64,000 bases of DNA from JAWKSY01 sp041402125 (GTDB lineage Bacteria > Planctomycetota > GCA-002687715 > DRQF01), in assembly GCA_041402125.1 (NCBI GenBank), contig JAWKSY010000009.1, positions 1 to 64,000 on the forward strand, in the 5' to 3' direction. The notes beneath the pieces were generated by a model. It was given only the letters and a program-made list of their open reading frames with translations. It had not been told where the DNA came from and did not search any database. The position numbers were made by a program, and so were the translations under genes. Positions 8,491-16,137 of this stretch are shown in pieces; positions within the stretch are counted from its first letter, which is position 1; every line of letters starts with the position of its first letter.

Positions 8491-9136
8491 GACGCGTCTC
8501 CTTCCGCGAGCCGTCGCCGCCCGCGACCTCGACGGTGGCGAGGGCGTGCAGGGTGAGGGCGATCAGGAGGGCCGCGGCCGCGCGCAGGCCGAGCGAGCCG
8601 AGGCGCAGGCCGCCGAGGACGGCGTCGTCGACGCCGGCGACGAATTCGGTCGCGATCCACGCCGCGATGAGGAGGAGGTGGCCGGAAGCCCAAGCGAAGA
8701 CCCAGGCCGAGAGGCGGAGCGGCGCGCGGCCGGCCGATCCCGATCCGACGAGATGGGACCAGACCTCGCGGAGCACGAGGAAGGGCATGACGAGGTTCAG
8801 CCCCGGCACGAGCCAGCTCGCCGCGGCCCAGTCCACCGAGTACCGCCAGGCCGGAGCGTCGGTCTCCACCCGGCGGACCCAGCGGGAGAGATGCCACCCG
8901 AAGAAGGCGACGAGGGCGATGAAGGCCATCTCGATCTCGCCGCCGAGAAACCCCGGGGCGACGACGTCCTCGGGCCAAGGTCCGACGCGGCGGAGGAAGG
9001 GCAGGTAGGCGACCACCTCGAGGCCCACGCCCAGGATCCCGACGGCGGCGGCGAGATAGGCGCTGAGGATCGGACGTTCGTCGCGCGGGCGACCGTAGGT
9101 GTCGACGGCCCGCGCGGGCGGTCGCGACGGGCTCAT
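8480..9136 (-). CDS. DUF4328-type membrane protein, paralogue 2 of 4
   Basis: A 218-residue membrane protein starting MSPSRPPARAVDTYG, with helices at about 25-45 and 65-85 and the core SWLVPGLNLVMPF followed by LVLREVWSHL, then three further hydrophobic stretches. The start is the ATG that overlaps the stop of paralogue 1 by four bases (ATGA). The frame stays open for about 220 codons further upstream, but that extension is Arg-rich and antisense in character and lies over paralogue 1. Function unknown. Confidence 0.77.
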   Translation of the reverse strand: MSPSRPPARAVDTYGRPRDERPILSAYLAAAVGILGVGLEVVAYLPFLRRVGPWPEDVVAPGFLGGEIEMAFIALVAFFGWHLSRWVRRVETDAPAWRYSVDWAAASWLVPGLNLVMPFLVLREVWSHLVGSGSAGRAPLRLSAWVFAWASGHLLLIAAWIATEFVAGVDDAVLGGLRLGSLGLRAAAALLIALTLHALATVEVAGGDGSRKETRHVR

Positions 9137-9765
9137 GCGAAGACCTCCGATCGCACCCGCCGCGGCGTGTCGAGGAAGCGCGCGAGGACGATCACGAAGA
9201 GCACTCCGTTCGCGACGTCGAGCGCGAGGAAGCCGTGGTCGATCCCGGCGACGAAGGCGGTCGGCAACGACTCCCAGGTCGTGTCGTCGAGGGAGGACGT
9301 GACCGCGCGCGCCACCGGTCGGAGCATCCAGAGCCCCCACCAGAGACGCAGCACGAGGGGCGAGACCGCCCGGGGATCGTCCTCGGCGACGAGACGCCGC
9401 CAGAGCTCGCGGAGCACGAGGAAGGGGACGACCAGGTTGACCACGGGAACGAACCAGGCGACCGCGGCGCCGGCGGGCCAGGTCCAGGCGCGGGAAGTCG
9501 TCTCGCCGGCGCGGAGCCAGCGCGCCAGGCGGAAGAAGAAGAGCGCGGTCGCGATCCCGGCCCCGACGTGGAGGAAGGGCGGCACCCGGAAGAAGATGCC
9601 CTGGAGCAGCATCGCGGTCTTCGGGTCCTCGATCGACGTCAGCGTTCGCACGAGAACGTGCCCCGCCGCGACGAGCAGGAGGTGGAGCACGACGAAGACC
9701 TGCGCGACCCGGCCCGAGGTCTCGGGTCGCCGACCGCCGCCGCTCTCTTCCCTCTCGTCGCTCAC
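9133..9765 (-). CDS. DUF4328-type membrane protein, paralogue 1 of 4
   Basis: A 210-residue membrane protein and the first gene of the four-gene array. A short polar N-terminus (MSDEREESGGG) is followed by helices at about 20-40 and 60-80, the core AVAWFVPVVNLVVPF followed by LVLRELWRRL, and two to three more helices. A TATGAT box lies about 30 bp upstream of the ATG, so the array is probably transcribed from here as one unit. Function unknown. Confidence 0.78.
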   Translation of the reverse strand: MSDEREESGGGRRPETSGRVAQVFVVLHLLLVAAGHVLVRTLTSIEDPKTAMLLQGIFFRVPPFLHVGAGIATALFFFRLARWLRAGETTSRAWTWPAGAAVAWFVPVVNLVVPFLVLRELWRRLVAEDDPRAVSPLVLRLWWGLWMLRPVARAVTSSLDDTTWESLPTAFVAGIDHGFLALDVANGVLFVIVLARFLDTPRRVRSEVFA

Positions 9766-9794
9766 CCCGGACCCTCGCCCCCGACGCCGGGGCG

Positions 9795-9800
9795 ATCATA
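9795..9800 (-). promoter_or_regulatory. -10 box of the DUF4328 array
   Basis: TATGAT on the minus strand about 30 bp before the first ATG of the array. It is the only AT-rich hexamer in the gap, and no clear -35 is visible. Confidence 0.45.
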
Positions 9801-9847
9801 GCCGATCACCGCGGCGGGGGTCGACGTCGGAGGGCGGCCCGAGGCGC

Positions 9848-11893
9848 TCAGCCGGCGAGGGCGGCGGGATCGTCCGAGATGCGGGCGGCGACGCTGAGCG
9901 GGTCCTCGGACTCGATGAGGCCGCGGTCGATCATCGTCGCGAGGCGCGCTCGCAGGTCGGCGGGGGCGTCGGGCTCGCCGAAGAGCTCGCCGAGACGACG
10001 ACCCTCGGTCCCGATGCGCCGTAGGATCTCGACGTCGATCTCGTCCAGCGGGAAGTCCCGCTGGGAGTCGGCGACGTAGCCGAGCCGGACGGTGCTTCCG
10101 TCGGCGGACTCGAACACGTGCACCGTGTTGCCCCGGCCGAAGCGCGCGACGCGCTCCTCGAGCGCCGGGGCGTCGAACGAGGTCGGCCCGAGCTGCGCCA
10201 CCGCGCGGAGCGCATAGAGCTTCTCGGGGGCGTTGGCGCCGTAGAGGAGACTCGCCCCCGTGATCGTGAGCTCGATGTCGGAGCGCACGTGGAAGGCGGT
10301 GTGCAGGTTCTCCTTGTCCCAGTCCACGCCGTCGCGAGGACGCGCGTGATGGAAGCCGTCCTCGCCGACCACGATCTCGACGTCGTAGTCCTCGGCGGTG
10401 TGGAAGACGGGCACGTCGGGCGCGAGACCGAAGGTCCCGGTGTAGAGCGAGAGGTGCATCGTCTCCGGGTGCTCGCGCCAGAAGCGCCAGGTCGTGCGCG
10501 CGTCATCCTCGGTCTCGGTCGGGAAGCCGATGAACCAGGTGCCGCACATCGTGATGCCGTGCTCACGGAGGTGGCGGAGGATGATCTCGATCTTGGCGAG
10601 ATCGTTCCCCTTCTTCATCCGGTCGAGGACGCGCTGCACGCCGGACTCGAAGCCGAACTGGAGCTGCTTGCAGCCGCCCTCGGCGAGCTTCTTCACGTAG
10701 ACCTTGTTCGTGTAGATCTTCTCGAACTTGACCTCGGCGTACCAGTTGAAGTCGAGGCCGTCGCGCGCGACCTGCTTCGAGACGTACTCGAGCGTCACCG
10801 GCGGCGTGAGCGGGTCGAAGAAGTGCAGGTACTTGACGCCCTGCTCCTCGACGAGCGTCTTCACGTCCTCGTAGACCCGCTGCGGCGAGCGCTTGCGGAA
10901 TCCGATGCGGAAGCTCTCCGGGCAGAAGGTGCACTTGCCGTAGTAGCAGCCCCGCGAGGTGGTGTAGATGCCCGCCTTCTCGGGGAGCATGTAGTGGCTG
11001 AAGTCGACGTCGCGGTAGTCGGGCGTCGGGTTCCGATCGAGATCGACGTTCTTGAAGCTGACCGGGCGCAGGGTCTCGTCGCCCTCGCGGCGCCAGAGTC
11101 CGGCGACGGCGTCGAAGCTCTCGCGCCCCTCGACCGCGGCGACGATGTCGACGAGCGCCTCCTCGCCGTCGCCGACGATCGCGTAGTCGACGTAGTCGAA
11201 GAAGCGGGCGTCGCCGAGGATGATCTCGGCGCTGTCGGAAACTCCCGTGCCTCCCATGACGAAGCGGAGTCCGGGGAGGTGGCGGCGGAGGATCTTGGCG
11301 AGGAAGAGCCCCGTCGCCACCTGGAGCGAGAAGGGGCAGGACATCGCGACGAGCTCGACGCCCGCCTCGCGGAGCCTCGGCACCAGCTCCTCGACGACGT
11401 ACTCGTGGAGCGGGTCCACGGCGTCCGAGGCGAGGTAACGGTAGAGGTCCTCGTTGTAGGTCTGGTGACGCGGGTCGAAGCGCGGCGTGAGCGCGTTCAG
11501 GAAGCGGTGCGTCGTCTTGATGACGCGATCCATGTAGCGGTACCGCGCCGGGTCGTAGAATTGCTCCGGATCCTTGAGACCGGCCATGGCGGACTCGGTC
11601 TCGAGCATGACCTCGCGCGAGTAGACGCCGAGGCGGAGGAGCGAGTCGAGACGGGCGTCCTCCTCGGGGCTCCGGTCGGTGCGGTCGCGGAGTTCGGCGA
11701 CGAGCTGATCGAAGATCGCGAGGTAGCGGCGCAGGGTCTCCGGTCGCGTGCCGTGGGTGAAGCTCTCGGCGTTGACGTCGTGGATGACGGTGTCGTGTCC
11801 GGCCTCCTTGAGGCAGGCGCTGAAGAGCGGCAGGGCACCGAAGATCATCGTCGGGCGGACGAAGTCGGGCGGGTAGAGCAGGGCGACTCGCAC
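9848..11893 (-). CDS. B12-binding domain radical SAM protein
   Basis: The 681-residue protein starts VRVALLYPPDFVRPTMIFG, typical of the cobalamin-binding Rossmann domain, which continues to about residue 300 (LVAMSCPFSLQVATG, RFVMGGTGVSD). The radical SAM core follows, with cysteines at about C316, C321 and C324 in TSRGCYYGKCTFCPE, then YAEVKFEKI, LQFGFESGVQRVLDRMKKG and GTWFIGFPTET. The 4Fe-4S spacing is CX4CX2C, which occurs in some B12-dependent relatives but is not the classic CX3CX2C. The C-terminal 150 residues include a PqqD-like or winged-helix-like region. The GTG start was chosen because the family N-terminus begins there and GGAG lies upstream. Substrate unknown. Confidence 0.88.
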   Translation of the reverse strand: MRVALLYPPDFVRPTMIFGALPLFSACLKEAGHDTVIHDVNAESFTHGTRPETLRRYLAIFDQLVAELRDRTDRSPEEDARLDSLLRLGVYSREVMLETESAMAGLKDPEQFYDPARYRYMDRVIKTTHRFLNALTPRFDPRHQTYNEDLYRYLASDAVDPLHEYVVEELVPRLREAGVELVAMSCPFSLQVATGLFLAKILRRHLPGLRFVMGGTGVSDSAEIILGDARFFDYVDYAIVGDGEEALVDIVAAVEGRESFDAVAGLWRREGDETLRPVSFKNVDLDRNPTPDYRDVDFSHYMLPEKAGIYTTSRGCYYGKCTFCPESFRIGFRKRSPQRVYEDVKTLVEEQGVKYLHFFDPLTPPVTLEYVSKQVARDGLDFNWYAEVKFEKIYTNKVYVKKLAEGGCKQLQFGFESGVQRVLDRMKKGNDLAKIEIILRHLREHGITMCGTWFIGFPTETEDDARTTWRFWREHPETMHLSLYTGTFGLAPDVPVFHTAEDYDVEIVVGEDGFHHARPRDGVDWDKENLHTAFHVRSDIELTITGASLLYGANAPEKLYALRAVAQLGPTSFDAPALEERVARFGRGNTVHVFESADGSTVRLGYVADSQRDFPLDEIDVEILRRIGTEGRRLGELFGEPDAPADLRARLATMIDRGLIESEDPLSVAARISDDPAALAG

Positions 11894-12160
11894 CAGGGAT
11901 CTCCGTTCTCGCGAAGGCGTGCGCCGCCCCCGGGGAGCGAAGCGCACCGGTCCGCCGGGGGCGGACGAACGACGGGGCACGATCGGAAGGCACGGCTGCG
12001 GTCGGCATCATCAGCCGGACGGGGAGTGTAGAACCCGCTCCCGGACCGATCAAGCCGACCCGCCCCTCCCGGACGGACCTCTCCCCCGTTCATCGAGCGG
12101 CCGCACGCCGAGCCTGCGTCCCGCATGAACACCCGGGGGTGCTCGGGTGAAGGTGAGCGG

Positions 12161-12988
12161 TCAGCGACCGCGCAGCCGCGCGGCGAGCTGCTCGCGCTTG
12201 ATCACCAGGCCCCGCCGATCGAGCAGGAAGACCCGGCGCCAGGCGAGGTCGCGTTCGCGGCGCATGTCGAGGGTCTCGTCCATCCCGTCGAGAAGGAAGG
12301 CGGCCGCGCGATCGTGCAATCCGCGCGACATGGCGAGGACGCCGACCGCGTAGCGGAGCAGTCGAGCGTCGGAGACGAGCGGCGTCAGCGCCGCGGCCTG
12401 TCGGCGGAGCGCGGCGGCGTCCTCGGCCGGCAGGGTCTCGAAGCGCGTCTCGCCGAGGACGCGATCCTCGGCGTCGCGCAGCTCGAGCGCGAAGCGCGCC
12501 CCGGGCTCGAGGGTGAGCGCCTCGGGCAGGGGTCCGACGGTCGAGGCGGCGGCGAGCGACGCGCGTCCCTCCGGACCTCCGTCCAACCGCAGCAAGCGGA
12601 GGGTGAGAGGGCCCTCCCCGAAACCGCGGAGCCGGAGAACGGGGCGGCCGGGAAGGACCAGGCCGCGCGGCTCGACGACGGCGCGACCGGGGTCGATCGC
12701 GGGATCGGGATTGCGACCGAGGACGGCGGCCTCGGCGACCTTCACCCAGGGCTCGTCCTCCCGCGGAAGGGCCTCGAGGACCGGGCGCAGGGCCTCGCCC
12801 CCCTCCTCCGCGTCGAGGCGGAGCTCGGGGAGGATCCCGATGCCGCCGGCCGCGAGCCGGCGGTAGAGCGCGGTCGCGTCGGCGGCAGGCGCCGGGCGGA
12901 CGCGCTCGCGATCGAGTCGTTCGTGCAGCGCGATCGCGGCGAGGACGGCCGAGACGGCGAGACCGAGGAGGAAGAGGCCGCCCTTCAC
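12161..12988 (-). CDS. membrane-anchored hypothetical protein
   Basis: A 275-residue protein with one N-terminal helix (GGLFLLGLAVSAVLAAIAL), then a periplasmic domain. That domain has Ala/Leu-rich helices and a beta-rich middle (PGRPVLRLRGFGEGPLTLRLLRL, EALTLEPGARFALELRDAEDRVLGE) of the kind found in DUF-type sensor or anti-sigma extracytoplasmic domains. The end is helical (LTPLVSDARLLRYAVGVLAM). No catalytic motif is seen. The GTG start overlaps the stop of the M20 peptidase gene by four bases (GTGA), so the two are coupled. Function unknown. Confidence 0.66.
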   Translation of the reverse strand: MKGGLFLLGLAVSAVLAAIALHERLDRERVRPAPAADATALYRRLAAGGIGILPELRLDAEEGGEALRPVLEALPREDEPWVKVAEAAVLGRNPDPAIDPGRAVVEPRGLVLPGRPVLRLRGFGEGPLTLRLLRLDGGPEGRASLAAASTVGPLPEALTLEPGARFALELRDAEDRVLGETRFETLPAEDAAALRRQAAALTPLVSDARLLRYAVGVLAMSRGLHDRAAAFLLDGMDETLDMRRERDLAWRRVFLLDRRGLVIKREQLAARLRGR

Positions 12989-14220
12989 GACGCATCTCCG
13001 GCGACGAGGCGGTCCGCGCGGAGGAGTCCGAGCGCGAGGAGCGCCGTGCGGTCGACGAGGGAACGCCGGCGCATCCACTCGCCCGCGGAGTGGATGCGAC
13101 CGCCGACGGTTCCGAGGCCGTCCACGGTCGGACAACCGGCGCCCGAGGTGACGTTGCCGTCGCTGGCGCCGCCCCGGTACTCCGGCCGGAGATCGAGCCC
13201 GAGCTCGGCCGCGCAGGCGGTGAGCCGCGCCACGACGGCCGCGACGCGCGCGTCGGGCGTCATCGGTTCGGTCCGCAGCTCGAGCGTGAAGCGACCCGAG
13301 GACCGGTCTCCGGTCAGCGGGTTCTCGACGTCGGCGCGCCCGGCGATCTCGCGCATGGCCGCGACGACGGCGTCGCCGTCGGCGCGCGACCGGAAGCGGA
13401 AGTCCACCTCGAGACGGGCGGTCCCCGGAACGGTGTTCACCGCGGTCCCCGCGCTGACGAGGCCCACGTTGACGGAGGTCCCGCGGGCGGGGTCGTTGAG
13501 GGCCTCGAGGGCCTCGATCTTCCGCGCGGCGGAGAGCGCGGCGCTGAGGCCGCGCTCCTTCCGCGCGCCGGCGTGGGACTCCACGCCCGCGACCTCGATC
13601 CGGGCCCGCCCGATGCCCTTGCGTTCGGTGACGAAGGTCGTCGCGTCGCCTTCGAGCTCGCTGCCCGTCTCGAAGACCAGGGCGAGGTCGGCCTCCCGGG
13701 CGAGCGCCTCGAGGTGACGCGCGCCGGCGGGAGATCCGATCTCCTCGTCGCCGGAGAAGAAGACGGTCAGGTCGAGGCCGGCGAGCCGACCCTCGCCCGC
13801 CAGGGCCTCGAGCGCGCCGAGCATCACCACGTTGCCGCCCTTCATGTCCGTGACGCCGGGTCCGAGGATGCGACTCGGGTCCTCGGGATCGATCCGGAAG
13901 CCTCCCACCGGATGATCGGGGGGAAACACCGTGTCCGAGTGCCCGACGAGCAGGATCCGGGGGCCGGTCCCCGGCCGGCGGGCCACGAGATGGGCGCCGA
14001 CGCCGGGGTCGCGGATCGTCTGCACCGCGAATCCCAGTTCCTCGAGCCAGACTTCGAGGATTCGCGCCACCGCGTCGACACCGGCGGTGTTGACGGTGTA
14101 GGAGTTGACCTCCACCAGCTCGGCGAGACGGGATTCGAGCCGCGGGCCGAGGGCCCGGACGCGATCCAGGACCGCACTCTCAATGGCCGAAAGGGGCATG
14201 GGAGAAGGGCTTCGCGACAT
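12985..14220 (-). CDS. M20 family zinc metallopeptidase (carboxypeptidase G2-like)
   Basis: A 411-residue di-zinc exopeptidase of the CPG2/M20A type. All expected ligands are visible: LLVGHSDTVF (His and catalytic Asp), GPGVTDMKGG (bridging Asp), GDEEIGS (catalytic Glu and ligand Glu), VFETG (ligand Glu) and, near the C-terminus, HSAGEWM (ligand His). The dimerisation lid lies between about 195 and 310. No signal peptide is visible, so it is probably cytoplasmic. The ATG at 14220 is preferred over a second ATG at 14199 because GGAG precedes it. It is followed by the coupled anchored protein. Likely substrates are C-terminal glutamate or acyl-amino acids. Confidence 0.9.
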   Translation of the reverse strand: MSRSPSPMPLSAIESAVLDRVRALGPRLESRLAELVEVNSYTVNTAGVDAVARILEVWLEELGFAVQTIRDPGVGAHLVARRPGTGPRILLVGHSDTVFPPDHPVGGFRIDPEDPSRILGPGVTDMKGGNVVMLGALEALAGEGRLAGLDLTVFFSGDEEIGSPAGARHLEALAREADLALVFETGSELEGDATTFVTERKGIGRARIEVAGVESHAGARKERGLSAALSAARKIEALEALNDPARGTSVNVGLVSAGTAVNTVPGTARLEVDFRFRSRADGDAVVAAMREIAGRADVENPLTGDRSSGRFTLELRTEPMTPDARVAAVVARLTACAAELGLDLRPEYRGGASDGNVTSGAGCPTVDGLGTVGGRIHSAGEWMRRRSLVDRTALLALGLLRADRLVAGDAS

Positions 14221-14364
14221 TTTTCGCCCGCTCCGCGGAAGGCGCGGAGCCCGGGGGTCCTCGGACCGTAACAGCAGCACCCATGGCGTCAACGCCGGCC
14301 CGAGCGGGGCGACGAGCACCGGGGCGGAACCCACCGGGCGACCGGGGAACAGGAGAATCGACAG

Positions 14365-16017
14365 ATGAAGAAGCTCATGACGGCGCTGATCGTCGGCCTC
14401 CTCGCGACCGCGTCCGCGGTGGCGCAGGAGAGCGGCCGCGATCTCGATCGCGCTCGCCGGGAGATCGAGGCCAAGAAGAAGGAGGTCGAAGCGACCCTCC
14501 GGGCCCTCGAGAAGAAGATGGCCGCGCTCGACCGGAAGGCCCAGGGCGGCGCTCACGGCAAGGCGCCGGGCGAGCGGAAGCCCCGACGGAGCACCGTCAT
14601 CGCGCCGAGCGGCAAGGCCGACGAGGCGCCGCAGAAGGGACTGATGATCATCCAGGACGAGAACGGCGTCCGGAAGCAGATCGTGATCGGCGGTCCCGAG
14701 GGCGCCCACGAGGACATCCGCGTCTTCGGCGTCGAGGGCGCGAAGCCCGGGCAGCTCCGTCTGCGCGCCACGATGGACGACGACGATGCGGACGATGACG
14801 ATGACGACGAGGACGAGCACGACGAACTCCGCCGTCGCATCAACCGCCTCGGCGGCGAGCACGGGCGCATGCGCTTCAGCACGGACGGATCGGGCTACTG
14901 GCTCCAGCACGGCGACGACGATGACGACGAGGCGGACGACGACGATGACCACGCCGAGCTCCGCCGCCGCATCAACCGCCTCGGCGGCGAGCACGGGCGG
15001 ATGCAGCTCGGTCACGACGGCGGCGCCTACTGGCTGAAGCTGGAGGACGACGACGATGACGACGACGCGCCGAAGGCCCGCCGCTTCCGCGTGCTCGATC
15101 GCCTGAAGGATCTCGACATCCGCGTCGACGGCGCGGAGCTCCACGAGCTCGGCCTCCCCGGCCTCCTCGAGCACATGGAGGGCGACGACTTCCGCATCCA
15201 GATCGAGGGCATGGATCTCGATCAGATCCACCCCGGCCTCCACGGCATGATGCGCCACGGCGCGCCGATGATCCTCCGCCGCCTCCACGGGATGCCCGGG
15301 GCCCAGCACTTCCTCCGCCGGGGACCGCAGGGAGACCGCGGCCTGCGTCGCGAGGTCGAGGAACTCCGCCGCCGCGTCGAGCGCCTCGAGCGCCGCCTCG
15401 GTCACGGCGCCGCGCCCCGCGCCGGCGGCCGGATCCAGGCTCCCCGCGCTCCGAAGGCCCCGAAGGCGCCCAAGGCCCCGCGCCCGCCGAAGGCGCCGAA
15501 GCCCCCGAAGGCCCCCAAGGCTCCGAAGGCTCCCAAGGCGCCTCGCGTGCTCGTCGCCCCGCACGGCGCGATCGGCATGAACGGCGGCGTCGGGATCGAG
15601 GGCCTCGAGGAACTCCTCGGCCAGCTCGGCGAGATGGAGATCGAGATGGGTGATGCCGGCGGCCTGCGCCTGATGGCGCCCGACCTCGGCACGGCCACGA
15701 TCGAGCTCGACGGCGAGATCGGTGGTCTCCAGGACGTCCTCGAGAAGCTCCAGGCGCTCGAGATCGAGATGGGCGACGGCGGCGAGATCCACCTCATGGC
15801 GCCGGAACTCGGCTCCGCCGCGATCGAGCTGAAGTCCCACGCGGCCGATCTCGCCGACGACGCCACGCTCCTCGAGAAGATCGAGGCCTCGGACCTGCGC
15901 GACCTCGTCATCGAGCTGCAGGATCTCGAGACCGAGCTCGAGTCGATCGAGGCGCCGGCCGTCATCGAGGTCGAGCGCATCGCGGCTCCCGCCGCGTCGC
16001 GTCGCCTCCGCCTCTGA
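14365..16017 (+). CDS. exported repetitive protein with poly-Asp runs and PKAP repeats
   Basis: A 550-residue protein of unrecognised family. A signal peptide (MKKLMTALIVGLLATASAVAQ) leads to a coiled coil (about 25-58), then three Asp-rich runs. The first two (about 137-150 and 183-196) each precede an identical ELRRRINRLGGEHGRM module and an aromatic YWL; the third is at about 228-235. A middle domain with ELHELGLPGLLEHM is followed by a second coiled coil (about 330-350) and a PKAP/PPKAP linker (about 364-394). Two C-terminal repeats share a (E)IEMGD...LMAP(D/E)LG pattern about 42 residues apart. AGGAGA precedes the ATG. It may bind calcium or mineral through the acidic runs, but this is only inference. 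Confidence 0.8.
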   Translation: MKKLMTALIVGLLATASAVAQESGRDLDRARREIEAKKKEVEATLRALEKKMAALDRKAQGGAHGKAPGERKPRRSTVIAPSGKADEAPQKGLMIIQDENGVRKQIVIGGPEGAHEDIRVFGVEGAKPGQLRLRATMDDDDADDDDDDEDEHDELRRRINRLGGEHGRMRFSTDGSGYWLQHGDDDDDEADDDDDHAELRRRINRLGGEHGRMQLGHDGGAYWLKLEDDDDDDDAPKARRFRVLDRLKDLDIRVDGAELHELGLPGLLEHMEGDDFRIQIEGMDLDQIHPGLHGMMRHGAPMILRRLHGMPGAQHFLRRGPQGDRGLRREVEELRRRVERLERRLGHGAAPRAGGRIQAPRAPKAPKAPKAPRPPKAPKPPKAPKAPKAPKAPRVLVAPHGAIGMNGGVGIEGLEELLGQLGEMEIEMGDAGGLRLMAPDLGTATIELDGEIGGLQDVLEKLQALEIEMGDGGEIHLMAPELGSAAIELKSHAADLADDATLLEKIEASDLRDLVIELQDLETELESIEAPAVIEVERIAAPAASRRLRL

Positions 16018-16054
16018 TCCCCCGCGGCGCGGCCGCGAGGTTCGGAAAGCAGGG

Positions 16055-16084
16055 ACGGGCTCCGGAGGCGACTCCGGAGCCCGT
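16055..16084. terminator. perfect 13-bp hairpin between convergent genes
   Basis: ACGGGCTCCGGAG, a four-base loop GCGA, and the exact complement CTCCGGAGCCCGT lie between the convergent exported-protein and helicase genes, followed on the plus strand by TTCCGTTCC. It has no long T-run, so it is best read as a strong bidirectional terminator-like stem. Confidence 0.6.
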
Positions 16085-16137
16085 TTCCGTTCCCGACCGC
16101 TCCCCCTCGCGGTCCGGATCATGGGGGAGGCCGAAGA

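Noticed and set aside
15450..15545. Short tandem repeats that could be read as a CRISPR array
   Set aside because: They are in-frame PKAP codons within the exported protein, without spacers of unique sequence.
12985..16122. A single 1,045-codon minus-strand frame covering the M20 peptidase and the exported repetitive protein
   Set aside because: The upstream two thirds are antisense to a plus-strand gene with signal peptide and ribosome binding site; the peptidase starts at 14220.
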